In this document: positions 1 through 10,073 of the stretch, piece by piece
How positions within the stretch are numbered: the stretch's first letter is position 1
Layout of the letters: each line of letters begins with the position of its first letter
NCBI RefSeq assembly: GCF_002553505.1
Contig: NZ_PDCP01000018.1
Span: 38,907-102,906 of the forward strand
Direction of reading: 5' to 3'
DNA from: Mycolicibacterium agri
GTDB lineage: Bacteria > Actinomycetota > Actinomycetes > Mycobacteriales > Mycobacteriaceae
DNA length: 64,000 nt
Notes under the pieces: generated by a model
What the model saw: the letters and a program-made list of their open reading frames with translations, nothing else
Told to the model about the DNA's origin: nothing
Databases searched by the model: none
Made by a program: the position numbers and the translations under genes

Positions 1-1665
1 GTGCTGCTGTCGTCGGTCGACTTCGCCACCAACCCGACCGTCGACCCCGGCGGGCAGGTCCGCGGTGCGCTGTGCCTGGCCGTCGATCCCGCCCTGCTGG
101 TTACCGTCAACGCGATGACCGCGGGGTACGTCGTCAACGACGGGCCCGATATCGGACCCGCCACCCCGACGCGCCCTGGCACCGGGCAGGAAGCGGCGGT
201 GAACTGGCTCAACCGGCTCAAGGCGCTCGCGCAGCGGATGTGTGTGGCGCCGACGAACTACGCGCAGGCCGACCTCGACGCGCTGGCCCGGGTCAACGAT
301 CCCGGGCTGAGTGCCATCGCCACCAACGGCGCGGGCGACATCGTCGACCAGATCCTCGGCATCACCTCCACCCGCGGCGCCACGCTCATCGCCGACGGCC
401 CGTTGACCGGCCCCGCGATCGGGCTGCTCGGCGCGCAGGGCCCGACCGTGGCGATCGCCGCCGCTGACCTTCCCGCCGAGAATTCGACCGACGGCGAACC
501 GGCGATGGCCGATGTCGCCCCGGTGCGCTACACACCCGAAGTGGCCGCAGCGCCGTTCGATCCCACGGTCGGCGCGGCGCTGGCCGGGCTCGGCGCCGAC
601 CCGTGGACACCGTCGTATCTGGATCCCGCGTTCGACGTGCCGCTGCAGCACGACTCGCCGGTGGCGCGCCGCCAGGACGCGGTGGCCGCCCTGCTGTGGC
701 GCGGCCTGCAGCCCGACGCCGAGCCACGCACCCAGATCCTGATGCCGCCGGTGGATTGGCGTGTCGACGCCGCCGACGCCGAAGCCGTGTTGTCCGCGGT
801 GGCCACCTCGATCCGGGCAGAACTGGCCACCCCGCGGCCGCTCACCGCGGTCATCGCTGCGGGACGCGCTGTCCCGCAACAGGATTCGCGTCCGCTGCCG
901 GAGCAGGTCACCGGCAACCCGAACGCCCGCTTCGACGACGGCGTGGTGTCAGGGATCGCGCGCACCACCGGGCGGCTGTGGGGGTTGACCGCGGCGCTGA
1001 CTACCGACGAGCGCACCGGGCTGACCGGCATCCAGTACACCGCGCCGCTGCGGGAGGACATGCTGCGCGCGCTGAGCCAGTCGGTTCCGCCGGATGCCCG
1101 CAACGGGCTGGCGTCGATGCGGCTGAATGCGACCAGCGCGATGGTCGACGACATGTTCAACGCGGTGACGATCGTCAACCCCGGCGGCGCGTACACCCTG
1201 GCCACCGAACGCAGCCCGCTACCGCTGGCGCTGCGCAACGACCTACCGGTGCCGATCCGGGTGCGGCTTCAGGTGGACGCCCCACCGGGTATGTCCGTCA
1301 CCGACATGGGCGTGATCGAGCTGCCGCCGGGGTTCCTGCCGCTGCAGGTGCCCGTCGAGGTGCACTTCACCCAGCGGGTGGCGGTCGACGTCGCGCTGCG
1401 CACGGCCGACGGGTTGCCGCTCGGCGAGCCGGTGCGGCTGTCGGTGCACTCCAACGCCTACGGCAAGGTGCTGTTCTTCATCACGCTGTCGGTGGGCGCG
1501 GTGCTGGTCCTGCTCGCCGGTCGCCGGCTGTGGCACCGGTTCCGCGGCCAGCCCGACCGGGCCGACCTCGACCGGCCTGACCCGCTGGACGTCGCGCTGG
1601 CCCATACCGACGAGGCGCCCGACAAGCCCGCGCCCATTCACTCGGGCGAAGAGCGGGAGTCATGA
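1..1665 (+). CDS. DUF6049-type cell-envelope protein (Rv3909-like), 5' end cut by window
   Basis: The open frame runs in from the left edge, so the first codon shown (GTG at base 1) need not be the true start. The 554 visible residues correspond to the C-terminal part of the approximately 800-residue mycobacterial protein encoded immediately upstream of murJ. Most of the fragment would be extracytoplasmic. A single hydrophobic segment near residues 487-507 (KVLFFITLSVGAVLVLLAG) is followed by Arg-rich and acidic cytoplasmic residues, giving a C-terminal membrane anchor. The stop overlaps the murJ start as ATGA, so the two are translationally coupled, which suggests a cell-wall role. No catalytic motif is visible and the biochemical function is unknown. 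Confidence 0.8.
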   Translation: MLLSSVDFATNPTVDPGGQVRGALCLAVDPALLVTVNAMTAGYVVNDGPDIGPATPTRPGTGQEAAVNWLNRLKALAQRMCVAPTNYAQADLDALARVNDPGLSAIATNGAGDIVDQILGITSTRGATLIADGPLTGPAIGLLGAQGPTVAIAAADLPAENSTDGEPAMADVAPVRYTPEVAAAPFDPTVGAALAGLGADPWTPSYLDPAFDVPLQHDSPVARRQDAVAALLWRGLQPDAEPRTQILMPPVDWRVDAADAEAVLSAVATSIRAELATPRPLTAVIAAGRAVPQQDSRPLPEQVTGNPNARFDDGVVSGIARTTGRLWGLTAALTTDERTGLTGIQYTAPLREDMLRALSQSVPPDARNGLASMRLNATSAMVDDMFNAVTIVNPGGAYTLATERSPLPLALRNDLPVPIRVRLQVDAPPGMSVTDMGVIELPPGFLPLQVPVEVHFTQRVAVDVALRTADGLPLGEPVRLSVHSNAYGKVLFFITLSVGAVLVLLAGRRLWHRFRGQPDRADLDRPDPLDVALAHTDEAPDKPAPIHSGEERES

Positions 1666-4600
1666 ACACCGCCGGTCGGCACGCCGGACCAGCGCAGCCA
1701 CCGTTCGACCGGAGCGGGGCCCCGCTGGGTCCCCCGCCCATGCCTCCGCCGCGCATGCCACAAGGGCCGCCCGGTCCCCCTGGGTCGAGGGGTTATCCGC
1801 CGCCGCTGCGGCGGATGCCGCCGTCTCCCCCGCTGCAGCGGATACCACGGGGGCCCGCACCGCGGCGGCGGGCCGGCCGTCCCGAACTGAGCGACGCCGC
1901 CGTCGTATCGCGGTCATGGGGCATGGCCGTCGCCACACTGGTCAGCCGCATCACCGGCTTCATCCGCATCGTCCTGTTGGCAGCGATTCTCGGCGCGGCG
2001 CTGTCAAGCGCCTTCTCGGTGGCCAACCAGCTGCCGAACCTCGTCGCCGCGCTGGTGCTGGAGGCCACGTTCACCGCGATCTTCGTGCCCGTGCTGGCGC
2101 GCGCCGAACGCGACGACCCCGACGGCGGCACCGCGTTCGTCCGCAGGCTGGTCACGCTGGCCACCGCGCTGCTGTTGGTCGCGACGCTGGTGTCGGTGGC
2201 GGCGGCGCCGCTGCTGGTGCGGCTGATGCTGGGCGACGACCCACAGGTCAACCGCGCGCTCACCACCGCGTTCGCCTACCTGCTGCTGCCGCAGGTGATC
2301 TTCTACGGGTTGTCGTCGGTGTTCATGGCGATCCTGAACACCCGCAACGTGTTCGGCCCACCTGCCTGGGCGCCGGTGATCAACAACGTGGTCGCCATCG
2401 CCACCCTCGGGCTCTATCTCATTGTGCCGGGTGAGCTTTCGGTCGACCCCGTCCAGATGGGCAACGCGAAACTGCTGGTACTGGGCATCGGCACCACGCT
2501 TGGGGTGTTCGCCCAGACGGCCGTGCTGCTCGTCGCGATCCGCAAGGAACGGATCAGCCTGCGCCCGCTGTGGGGTCTCGACGACCGGCTGCGCCGGTTC
2601 GGCGGCATGGCCGCGGCGATGGTGCTTTACGTGCTGATCAGCCAGATCGGGCTGGTGGTCGGCAACCAGATAGCCAGCGCGGCGGCGGCCAGCGGCCCAG
2701 CCATCTACAACTACACGTGGCTGGTGCTGATGCTGCCGTTCGGCATGATCGGTGTGACCGTGCTGACTGTCGTCATGCCGCGGCTGAGCCGCAACGCCGC
2801 CGCCGAGAACATCCCCGCGGTGCTGGCCGATCTCTCGCTGGCCACCCGGCTGACCATGGTCACGCTGATTCCGATCGTGGCGTTCATGACTGTCGCGGGC
2901 CCAGCGATCGGCAGCGCGCTGTTCGCGTACGGCAACTTCGGCGAGGTCGACGCCGGATATCTGGGCATGGCGATCTCGCTGTCGGCGTTCACGCTGCTGC
3001 CCTACGCGCTGGTGCTGCTGCAACTGCGGGTGTTCTACGCCCGCGAGCAGCCGTGGACGCCGATCCTCGTGATCGTCGTCATCACCACCGTCAAGATCGC
3101 GGCGTCGCTGGCCGCGCCACACCTCACCGACGACCGCGAACTCGTCGCGGGCTTCCTCGGCCTCGCCAACGGAATCGGTTTCCTGGCCGGTGCGATCGTC
3201 GGCCATATCCTGTTGCGCGCCAACCTGAATCCGCCCAAGCGCCGCCTCGTCGACCTGGAAGTCGTGCGCACCGTGCTGGTCACCACCGCCGCGTCGATGA
3301 TCGCCGGGCTGGTGGCCCACGTCGTCGATCAGCTGCTGGGCCTGGAGACGCTGACCGCCCGCGGCGGCGGCGCAGGCTCGATGCTGCGGCTGCTGATCCT
3401 GGGGGTGATCATGCTGCCGATCATCGCCGCGGTCATGCTGTCCGCCCGCGTGCCCGACGCGCACGCCGCTCTGGCGGCCGTCCAACGCCGCCTCGGCAGG
3501 GCGCCGAGAGTAGCCGGACCTCCGTCCGCGCCGCCCGTCCCAACCCGCCATCGCGCGCCTCTCACGTACCCTGATCAGAGAAATTCGCTCGCGCCGCGGG
3601 GGCGCCACAGCCCGGCGACCGCCTGGCGCGGGCCTCCGGCACCGGTTGCCGGAGCGGGTATGCGGAAAGGACCAGCGGTGACCAACGACCCCGCAGGCGA
3701 CTCCGCACCGAAGCCTGACAACGGCGCGACGACCCGGATGCCGCGGCCGAGCGCCGACGACTTCCAACCGGATGTGCCTGCCGACCGTCCCGGGCCCGGC
3801 GGTGAGGCCGAGCGCGGCGACACCGGGACCAAGCCGGTCAGCACCGTGCCGCCGCCGACGTCGGGCAGGCCGCCCGCCGACTACGGCGGTGACCCCACCC
3901 GCGAGGGTCTGCCGTTTGACTTCCCCCGCGAACCGCCGATCGAGGCGGCCACCTCCGACGAGGACGTGCACCTCATTCCTGGCGCCACCATCGGCGGCGG
4001 CCGCTACCGGCTGCTGGTGTTCCACGGCGGGCCGCCGAACCTGCAGTTCTGGCAGGCGCTCGACACCGCGCTGGACCGCCAGGTCGCGCTGACCTTCGTC
4101 GATCCCGAGGCCGCGCTGCCCGACGAGGAGCTGCAGGAGATCCTTGACCGCACGCTGCGGCTGAGCCGTATCGAGGCGCCCGGCATCGCCCGCATCCTCG
4201 ACGTGGCGAACACCGGCTCGGGCGGGCTGATCGTCAGCGAATGGATCCGCGGCGGCTCCCTTCAGGAGGTGGCCGCGACCTCTCCGTCGCCGATCGGCGG
4301 GGCCCGCGCCATGCAGACACTGGCCGCCGCGGCCGAGCAGGCGCACCGGGCCGGCGTGGCGATGTCGATCGATCATCCGAGCCGGGTCCGCGTCAGCATC
4401 GAGGGCGACGTGGTGTTGGCGTTCCCGGCCACCATGCCCGACGCCACCCCCGAAGACGACATCCGCGGCATCGGCGCCGCCCTGTACGCGCTGCTGATCA
4501 ACCGGTGGCCGCTGCCCGAGCACGGCGTGCGCAGCGGGCTGGAACCCGCCGACGTGGACGCCGCGGGCGAACCACTCGAGCCGCGGGCCGTCGACCGCGA

Positions 4601-5444
4601 CATCCCGTTCCAGATTTCGGCTGCGGCCGCGCGGTCCGTTCAGGCCAGCGGCGGCATCCGCAGCGCCCCCACCCTGCTGAACCTGCTGCAACAGGCGACC
4701 GCCATCGCCGACCGCACCGAGCTGATCAACCCCGTCGACGAACCCGAGCCGACGGAGCGGCCCGAGCGGGTCCGCGACGCCGATCCGGAGGTGGCGGCCC
4801 GCAGACGCAAGGGGCTGATCATCGGGCTCGCCGTGGGCGCGGCGATCATCGCCGTCGCGTTGATCGTGCTGGCGTCGGTGCTGAGCCGGATCTTCGGCGA
4901 CGTCGGCGGCTTCTCGTCCGACGACCTCGGCCTCAACGCGCCGACGGAATCGGCGGAGGAGGGCGGCAACAACGGCGCCAGCACCGCCACCGGCGCCATC
5001 GTGAAACCCGTTCGGGCGACGGTCTTTTCGCCCGAGGGCGAACCCGACGCACCGGGTCAGGCTCCGCTGGCCATCGACGGTGACCAGTCCACGGTGTGGC
5101 CGATCGACACGTACAGCGACGCGGTTCCGTTCCCGAACTTCAAGAACGGGGTCGGTCTGATCCTGCAGCTGCCGGAGCCGACGAAGGTCGGTGAGGTCAC
5201 CATCAACCTCAACAGCACCGGCACTGCGGTGGAGATCCGCTCGGCGCAGACGCCGACGCCGTCGTCGCTGGACGACACCACCGTGCTGACCCCGGCGACG
5301 CAGCTCAAGCCGGGCAACAACACCATCAAGGTGGACAACCCGCAGTCGACGTCCAATCTGCTGGTGTGGGTGTCCACGCTGGGCCAGGTCGACGGCAAAA
5401 GCCGCTCCGACATTGCCGAGATCACAGTGCGGGCGGCGTCTTAA
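1662..5444 (+). CDS. murJ: Lipid II flippase MurJ (MviN) with pseudokinase and extracellular domain
   Basis: The 1260-residue protein is a mycobacterial-type MurJ that moves lipid II across the membrane for peptidoglycan synthesis. A Pro/Arg-rich cytoplasmic N-terminus (about residues 1-76) precedes the multi-spanning MVN core (about 77-600), which opens with SRSWGMAVATLVSRITGF. After a disordered linker comes a kinase-fold region (about 770-1015) beginning GGGRYRLL. Its lysine position reads VALTF, and no HRD or DFG motif is visible, so it should be a pseudokinase. A transmembrane segment near 1048-1072 leads to an external discoidin-like domain. In M. tuberculosis the phosphorylated pseudokinase is bound by FhaA, whose gene is also in this window. 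The ATG start overlaps the upstream stop (ATGA). Confidence 0.95.
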   Translation: MNTAGRHAGPAQPPFDRSGAPLGPPPMPPPRMPQGPPGPPGSRGYPPPLRRMPPSPPLQRIPRGPAPRRRAGRPELSDAAVVSRSWGMAVATLVSRITGFIRIVLLAAILGAALSSAFSVANQLPNLVAALVLEATFTAIFVPVLARAERDDPDGGTAFVRRLVTLATALLLVATLVSVAAAPLLVRLMLGDDPQVNRALTTAFAYLLLPQVIFYGLSSVFMAILNTRNVFGPPAWAPVINNVVAIATLGLYLIVPGELSVDPVQMGNAKLLVLGIGTTLGVFAQTAVLLVAIRKERISLRPLWGLDDRLRRFGGMAAAMVLYVLISQIGLVVGNQIASAAAASGPAIYNYTWLVLMLPFGMIGVTVLTVVMPRLSRNAAAENIPAVLADLSLATRLTMVTLIPIVAFMTVAGPAIGSALFAYGNFGEVDAGYLGMAISLSAFTLLPYALVLLQLRVFYAREQPWTPILVIVVITTVKIAASLAAPHLTDDRELVAGFLGLANGIGFLAGAIVGHILLRANLNPPKRRLVDLEVVRTVLVTTAASMIAGLVAHVVDQLLGLETLTARGGGAGSMLRLLILGVIMLPIIAAVMLSARVPDAHAALAAVQRRLGRAPRVAGPPSAPPVPTRHRAPLTYPDQRNSLAPRGRHSPATAWRGPPAPVAGAGMRKGPAVTNDPAGDSAPKPDNGATTRMPRPSADDFQPDVPADRPGPGGEAERGDTGTKPVSTVPPPTSGRPPADYGGDPTREGLPFDFPREPPIEAATSDEDVHLIPGATIGGGRYRLLVFHGGPPNLQFWQALDTALDRQVALTFVDPEAALPDEELQEILDRTLRLSRIEAPGIARILDVANTGSGGLIVSEWIRGGSLQEVAATSPSPIGGARAMQTLAAAAEQAHRAGVAMSIDHPSRVRVSIEGDVVLAFPATMPDATPEDDIRGIGAALYALLINRWPLPEHGVRSGLEPADVDAAGEPLEPRAVDRDIPFQISAAAARSVQASGGIRSAPTLLNLLQQATAIADRTELINPVDEPEPTERPERVRDADPEVAARRRKGLIIGLAVGAAIIAVALIVLASVLSRIFGDVGGFSSDDLGLNAPTESAEEGGNNGASTATGAIVKPVRATVFSPEGEPDAPGQAPLAIDGDQSTVWPIDTYSDAVPFPNFKNGVGLILQLPEPTKVGEVTINLNSTGTAVEIRSAQTPTPSSLDDTTVLTPATQLKPGNNTIKVDNPQSTSNLLVWVSTLGQVDGKSRSDIAEITVRAAS

Positions 5445-5554
5445 CCGGGTGCTGACCGGTTATCCCAAGGCCGCGCGCCGTGAACCGCCAAGTCAACGGC
5501 CATCGGCGAAAACTGGTGCGAGAGCGGGTGTCCTGCTGTGCTTAGGGTTCGGCT

Positions 5555-6160
5555 GTGGACAGCAGCGGGGGCATCGTCGAACGCAGGGACTGTGCGCCGG
5601 AGCGCAGCGACGCGGAGTTGCTCGCCGCGCACGCCGCAGGCGATAGGTACGCCTTCGAGGAGCTGTTCTACCGCCATCACCGCCAGCTGTACCGGTTGGC
5701 GATGCTCACGAGCCGCGATCCCGACGACGCCGCCGACGCGCTGCAGGACGCGATGCTCTCGGCGCATCGCAACGCCGCATCGTTTCGCCATGACGCGGCG
5801 GTCAGCAGCTGGCTGTATCGCATCGTGGTGAACGCGTGCCTTGATCGCTTGCGCCGCAACAAGATCCACCCCACAACCGAGCTGAAGGACGACAGCTCCC
5901 CCGTCGGCGATCACACGCCGGTGGTCGACACCGCGATCATGGTGGAGCGCGCGCTGATGCGTCTGCCGATCGAGCAGCGTGCCGCCGTCGTCGCCGTCGA
6001 CATGCAGGGCTACTCGATCGCCGAGGCCGCCCGGCTGCTGGGCATCGCGGAGGGCACGGTGAAGAGCCGCTGCGCGCGGGCCCGCGCCAAGCTGGCGACG
6101 GTGCTCGGCTACGTCGACACGACCGACGCGCTGCCCGGGGCCCGCGGCGCCATGCAGTGA
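5555..6160 (+). CDS. sigM: ECF RNA polymerase sigma factor SigM
   Basis: This 201-residue extracytoplasmic-function sigma factor should direct RNA polymerase to a stress or envelope regulon. Region 2 is recognisable (YAFEELFYRHHRQLYRLAML, then DPDDAADALQDAML), as is the region 4 helix-turn-helix (GYSIAEAARLLGIAEGTVKSR). The start is the GTG at 5555. Its position between murJ and trxB, followed 14 bases later by a small membrane-protein gene, matches the mycobacterial sigM locus. The 110 bases upstream show no promoter I can assign with confidence. Confidence 0.93.
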   Translation: MDSSGGIVERRDCAPERSDAELLAAHAAGDRYAFEELFYRHHRQLYRLAMLTSRDPDDAADALQDAMLSAHRNAASFRHDAAVSSWLYRIVVNACLDRLRRNKIHPTTELKDDSSPVGDHTPVVDTAIMVERALMRLPIEQRAAVVAVDMQGYSIAEAARLLGIAEGTVKSRCARARAKLATVLGYVDTTDALPGARGAMQ

Positions 6161-6174
6161 GTCACTATTGATGC

Positions 6175-6543
6175 ATGCACGGCGGCGAGGCGCAGCCACC
6201 CGAGGAGAGGGTGCGACGCGCCCTGGCGCAGCTGGCCGCCGACCCCGCCTCCGCGACTGATGTGCCCGTCGCCGTGACCGCACGCATCGGTGCCGCGCTG
6301 CGGGCCGCGTCGCCTCCCGCTGCGCACGCCGCCCGTCCGCCTGTGTTCGTCATGACCCGGCCGCGGCTGGTCGCATTGATCGTGGGTATCGCTGCCGCGG
6401 CGATCGGGCTGGCCATCGCCGTGGCGGCGCTGCTGCACGACCCCGCCGGCCCGCGCTTCCCCCAGGGACCGACCGCCGAGCGCATCACGGTCACGGCGCC
6501 GCCGCCGGCCCGCGACACGCCCGGCGCGGTCACACGCCGGTAG
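6175..6543 (+). CDS. Short putative anti-sigma-M factor (RsmA/Rv3912-like)
   Basis: The gene encodes 122 residues, 14 bases downstream of sigM, where mycobacteria carry the SigM antagonist. The N-terminal 55 residues (PEERVRRALAQLAADPASATDVPVAVTARIGAALRAA) look like a cytoplasmic sigma-binding segment. A transmembrane helix near 62-86 follows (LVALIVGIAAAAIGLAIAVAALL), then a Pro-rich tail of about 35 residues. From memory the M. tuberculosis counterpart is about 250 residues, so most of the extracytoplasmic domain is missing here. No zinc-binding HxxxCxxC motif is present. The role rests on position and topology. Confidence 0.7.
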   Translation: MHGGEAQPPEERVRRALAQLAADPASATDVPVAVTARIGAALRAASPPAAHAARPPVFVMTRPRLVALIVGIAAAAIGLAIAVAALLHDPAGPRFPQGPTAERITVTAPPPARDTPGAVTRR

Positions 6544-6647
6544 CGCAGCCCACCCGACGAGCGGGAACACCCCGGCTTACCCTGGTGTTTGTATCGGTGC
6601 CGCTGTGATACCGGCGCGACCGATGTCACGCAGGCAGAAAGGATCAC

Positions 6648-7652
6648 ATGACTTCTCAAGCTGGATCCGACAAGGACACGACCGTCCACGATCTGATCAT
6701 CATCGGCTCCGGGCCGGCTGGATACACCGCAGCGATCTACGCCGCGCGGGCGCAGCTCAAACCGCTCGTTTTCGAGGGTGTCCAGTTCGGTGGTGCGCTG
6801 ATGACGACCACCGAGGTGGAGAACTACCCCGGTTTCCGCGACGGCATCACCGGGCCTGAGCTGATGGACCAGATGCGCGAGCAGGCGCTGCGGTTCGGCG
6901 CCGACCTGCGCATGGAGGACGTCGACGAGGTGTCGCTGACCGGGCCGATCAAGACGGTCAAGGTCGGCGACGAGGAATACCGCGCCCGCGCCGTCATCCT
7001 GGCGATGGGCGCGGCGGCGCGCCATCTCGGGGTGCCCGGCGAGGACCGGCTGCTCGGCATGGGCGTCAGCACCTGCGCGACCTGCGACGGGTTCTTCTTC
7101 CGTGACCAGGACATCGCCGTCATCGGTGGCGGCGACTCCGCCATGGAGGAAGCGACGTTCTTGACCCGGTTCGCCCGCAGCGTGACGCTGATCCACCGCC
7201 GCGAGGAGTTCCGCGCCTCGAAGATCATGCTGCAACGCGCGAAGGACAACGACAAGATCACCTTCCTGACCAACACCGAGGTCGTCGAGGTCGAGGGCGA
7301 CAATCGCGTCAGCGGCGTGCGGGTGCGCAACAACATAACCGGGGAGGAATCCACCTTGGAGGTGACCGGCGTATTCGTCGCGATCGGGCACGACCCGCGC
7401 TCGGAGCTTGTGCGCGGCCAGGTTGACCTTGATCCGGATGGGTACGTGCAGGTGCGTGGCCGCACAACGAGTACCTCGATCGACGGGGTCTTCGCGGCCG
7501 GCGATCTGGTCGACCGCACTTACCGGCAGGCGATCACCGCAGCAGGCACTGGCTGTTCGGCCTCCATCGACGCCGAGCGCTGGCTTGCCGAAACCGCCTC
7601 GGCGACAACGGCTTCCACAGACGACACTGATTTGATTGGAGCACAGCAATGA
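6648..7652 (+). CDS. trxB: Thioredoxin reductase
   Basis: This 334-residue flavoenzyme transfers electrons from NADPH through FAD to thioredoxin in the cytoplasm. Visible motifs are the FAD-binding [16 protein letters not shown] near residue 17, the redox-active CATC in [11 protein letters not shown], the NADPH-binding [10 protein letters not shown] and a C-terminal FAD-contact sequence ([10 protein letters not shown]). The ATG at 6648 is preceded by an AGAAAGGA ribosome-binding site. Its stop overlaps the ATG of the thioredoxin gene, so enzyme and substrate are made together. Confidence 0.97.
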   Translation: MTSQAGSDKDTTVHDLIIIGSGPAGYTAAIYAARAQLKPLVFEGVQFGGALMTTTEVENYPGFRDGITGPELMDQMREQALRFGADLRMEDVDEVSLTGPIKTVKVGDEEYRARAVILAMGAAARHLGVPGEDRLLGMGVSTCATCDGFFFRDQDIAVIGGGDSAMEEATFLTRFARSVTLIHRREEFRASKIMLQRAKDNDKITFLTNTEVVEVEGDNRVSGVRVRNNITGEESTLEVTGVFVAIGHDPRSELVRGQVDLDPDGYVQVRGRTTSTSIDGVFAAGDLVDRTYRQAITAAGTGCSASIDAERWLAETASATTASTDDTDLIGAQQ

Positions 7653-7990
7653 CTGGCACCGAGAAGACCCACGCGACGGTGAACGTCACCGACGCCTCGT
7701 TCTCAAAGGATGTGCTGTCCAGCAGCACCCCTGTACTGGTGGACTTCTGGGCGACGTGGTGCGGACCGTGCAAGATGGTCGCCCCGGTTCTCGAGGAGAT
7801 CGCCGGTGAGAAGGCGGGCTCGCTGACGGTCGCCAAGCTCGATGTGGACGCCAACCCGGAGACCGCCCGCGACTTTGGCGTGGTGTCGATCCCGACCATG
7901 ATCTTGTTCAAGGACGGGCAGCCGGTGAAGCGGATCGTGGGCGCGAAAGGGAAGGCCGCGCTGCTGCGCGAACTGGCCGACGTCGTATAG
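7649..7990 (+). CDS. trxA: Thioredoxin
   Basis: This 113-residue thioredoxin reduces protein disulfides and is recycled by the reductase encoded just upstream. The active site is WCGPC in [20 protein letters not shown], and the cis-proline loop is [10 protein letters not shown]. The ATG overlaps the trxB stop (ATGA). It is the counterpart of the M. tuberculosis gene called trxC. Confidence 0.97.
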   Translation: MTGTEKTHATVNVTDASFSKDVLSSSTPVLVDFWATWCGPCKMVAPVLEEIAGEKAGSLTVAKLDVDANPETARDFGVVSIPTMILFKDGQPVKRIVGAKGKAALLRELADVV

Positions 7991-8110
7991 AGCGGAGCCG
8001 ACCCCGCCTGGCGTTTTCTGGAATCGGGCCTGCTTCTGAGATAATTTGCCTGAGCCTGTCCGGCCGTCAGCGTTGGACCATGGTGCAGTTCGTTATCGAA
8101 AGGCCCAGTT

Positions 8111-9295
8111 ATGTCGAGTCTGCGTCGCGGTGACCGTGGTGCTGCGGTCGCCGAGATACGGGCTGCGCTGGCGGCGCTGGGGTGGATCAAGAACCCCGAC
8201 GAGGACTTGAGCACCGGAAAGCATGTTGCCGCCGACTATTTCGATCTTGAACTCGACGAGGCCGTGCGCGCGTTTCAACAACACCGCGGCCTGCTCGTCG
8301 ATGGCATCGTCGGCGAGGCGACCTACCGCGCGCTGAAGGAGGCCTCCTACCGACTGGGCGCGCGCGTCCTCAGCCACCAGTTCGGGGCGCCGATGTACGG
8401 CGACGACGTGGCCACGCTGCAGGCGCGGCTGCAGGATCTCGGCTTCTACACCGGACTGGTCGACGGTCATTTCGGCCTGCAGACCCACAACGCGCTGATG
8501 TCCTATCAGCGTGAGTACGGCCTGACCCCCGACGGCATCTGCGGCCCAGAGACGTTGCGCTCCTTGTATTTTCTCGGCTCCCGCGTCACCGGCGGCTCGC
8601 TGCACGCCATCCGGGAGGAAGAGATGGTGCGCCGGTCGGGCCCGCGACTGTCCGGTAAGCGCATCATCATCGATCCGGGCCGTGGCGGCTCTGACCACGG
8701 GTTGATCACCCAGACCGCGGAGGGTCCGATCAGTGAAGCGGACATCCTGTGGGACTTGGCAAGTCGTCTCGAAGGCCGCATGACCGCGATCGGGATGGAG
8801 ACGTTTCTGTCCCGGCCGCCCAACCGCAGCCCGTCGGACGCCGAACGGGCCATGACAGCCAACACCGTTGGCGCCGACCTGATGATCAGCCTGCGCTGCG
8901 CGGCCCAGCCGACACCTGCTGCCAACGGGGTGGCGTCGTTCCATTTCGGCAACTCGCACGGTTCGGTGTCGACGATCGGTCGTAATCTCGCCGACTTCAT
9001 TCAGCGAGAAGTGGTGGCGCGCACTGGATTACGTGACTGCCGTGTGCATGGTCGCACGTGGGACCTGCTGCGGTTGACCCGCATGCCCACTGTGCAGGTC
9101 GACGTTGGCTACATCACCAACCCGCACGACCGCGAGATGTTGGTGTCCAGCCAGACACGTGACTCGATCGCCGAAGGCATCCTGGCCGCGGTGAAGCGGC
9201 TGTACCTGCTCGGCAAGAACGACCGGCCCACTGGAACTTTCACGTTCGCCGAGCTGCTCGCCCATGAGCTGTCGGTGGAACAAGCGGGCCGGTAA
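8111..9295 (+). CDS. cwlM: CwlM, amidase-fold regulator of peptidoglycan synthesis
   Basis: The 394 residues contain two peptidoglycan-binding repeats (about 10-75 and 95-155, each with a VDGxxG-type core) and an amidase_3 domain (about 180-360, opening KRIIIDPGRGG). There is no signal peptide, in keeping with a cytoplasmic protein. In mycobacteria the homologue is considered a non-catalytic regulator: PknB phosphorylates it and it then activates MurA. The C-terminal sequence NDRPTGTFTF puts a Thr at position 374, the same number I recall for the reported M. smegmatis phosphosite. PknB and FhaA are encoded in this window. Confidence 0.92.
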   Translation: MSSLRRGDRGAAVAEIRAALAALGWIKNPDEDLSTGKHVAADYFDLELDEAVRAFQQHRGLLVDGIVGEATYRALKEASYRLGARVLSHQFGAPMYGDDVATLQARLQDLGFYTGLVDGHFGLQTHNALMSYQREYGLTPDGICGPETLRSLYFLGSRVTGGSLHAIREEEMVRRSGPRLSGKRIIIDPGRGGSDHGLITQTAEGPISEADILWDLASRLEGRMTAIGMETFLSRPPNRSPSDAERAMTANTVGADLMISLRCAAQPTPAANGVASFHFGNSHGSVSTIGRNLADFIQREVVARTGLRDCRVHGRTWDLLRLTRMPTVQVDVGYITNPHDREMLVSSQTRDSIAEGILAAVKRLYLLGKNDRPTGTFTFAELLAHELSVEQAGR

Positions 9296-9329
9296 CGGCT
9301 TCCGGTAGTTCAGCAGATCCTCGCAAGTT

Positions 9330-10073
9330 TCAGCAGATTGTGCCCGCGCCGACGGGTTGCTTGAGCTTCTCGCTTTCCAGCAGGCGCTCCAACGCTGCCT
9401 CGACGCTGGCCTTCCAGCCGAGCCCGCTTTCCAACTCCAGACGCAGCCGCGGGAAGTAGCGGTGCTTGGCGACCTCGACGAAGCCCACCTGTTCAAGAAG
9501 ATCGGCGGCCAGCATGCATTGGTCCACCGAACAGTCGCCCAGCACCTCGACGACCGCACGGAGGTCCGGCGGCACGGCCCGCGGGTCCGCCAACTCGGCG
9601 ACGGCCTCGGTGCGACCGAACGCCTCCAGCGCGCGCACACCGCGGCGCATCAGGTCCCCTACCGCTGACACGATCAAATCGTGCGCTAAGTCATCGCCGG
9701 CCTGGTCGCCCTCCACACCAAGGGAGGTCAACAAGATCGCGTCAGCGCTGACCGGTCCGCTGGGAAAGACGCGGGCCCGCGGCACCATGCCCGGCGGCGC
9801 GTAGAACGCATATCCGAGGCACGCGCCCTCTGCGCAGTCACCCAGCAGATCGTCCGTGTCGGTGCCGCCGTCGGGTGGGAGGCTGGAGGCGATCTGGCCA
9901 CACGACCCCCACTCCAGCATGACCATCGACAGCCACGCTTCTTTCTCGAACTCCGGGTCGGTGAGGTGGTCGCGGATGTTGGCGGGATCGACCTCCCAGA
10001 ACACGCAGCGCCGCGCGTGCTTCGGCAGCTGCTCGAAGGCTTCAAGCCGCAGAGGCGTTATTCGCGCTGACAC
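9330..10073 (-). CDS. Conserved protein, Rv3916c-like (GNAT-like, uncertain)
   Basis: The likely start is a GTG at 10073 (VSARITPLRLEAFEQ), giving 247 residues. Longer frames upstream add a basic sequence unlike the family. The protein opens with a segment naming no catalytic motif (KHARRCVFWEVDP). Its middle (LGYAFYAPPGMVPRARVFPSGPVSADAILL then a helix ending RGVRALEAFG) is compatible with a GCN5-type acetyltransferase fold. A C-terminal segment (FVEVAKHRYFPRLRLELE) also fits that fold. It converges with cwlM (34-bp gap) and sits downstream of parB, as in M. tuberculosis. The acetyltransferase label is an inference from fold-like features. Confidence 0.72.
   Translation of the reverse strand: MSARITPLRLEAFEQLPKHARRCVFWEVDPANIRDHLTDPEFEKEAWLSMVMLEWGSCGQIASSLPPDGGTDTDDLLGDCAEGACLGYAFYAPPGMVPRARVFPSGPVSADAILLTSLGVEGDQAGDDLAHDLIVSAVGDLMRRGVRALEAFGRTEAVAELADPRAVPPDLRAVVEVLGDCSVDQCMLAADLLEQVGFVEVAKHRYFPRLRLELESGLGWKASVEAALERLLESEKLKQPVGAGTIC

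Noticed and set aside
2004..4691. 895-codon open frame antisense to murJ
   Set aside because: Its composition (Gln/Arg/His/Gly-rich, no domains) is typical of the complementary frame of a high-GC gene, and murJ is unambiguous on the other strand.
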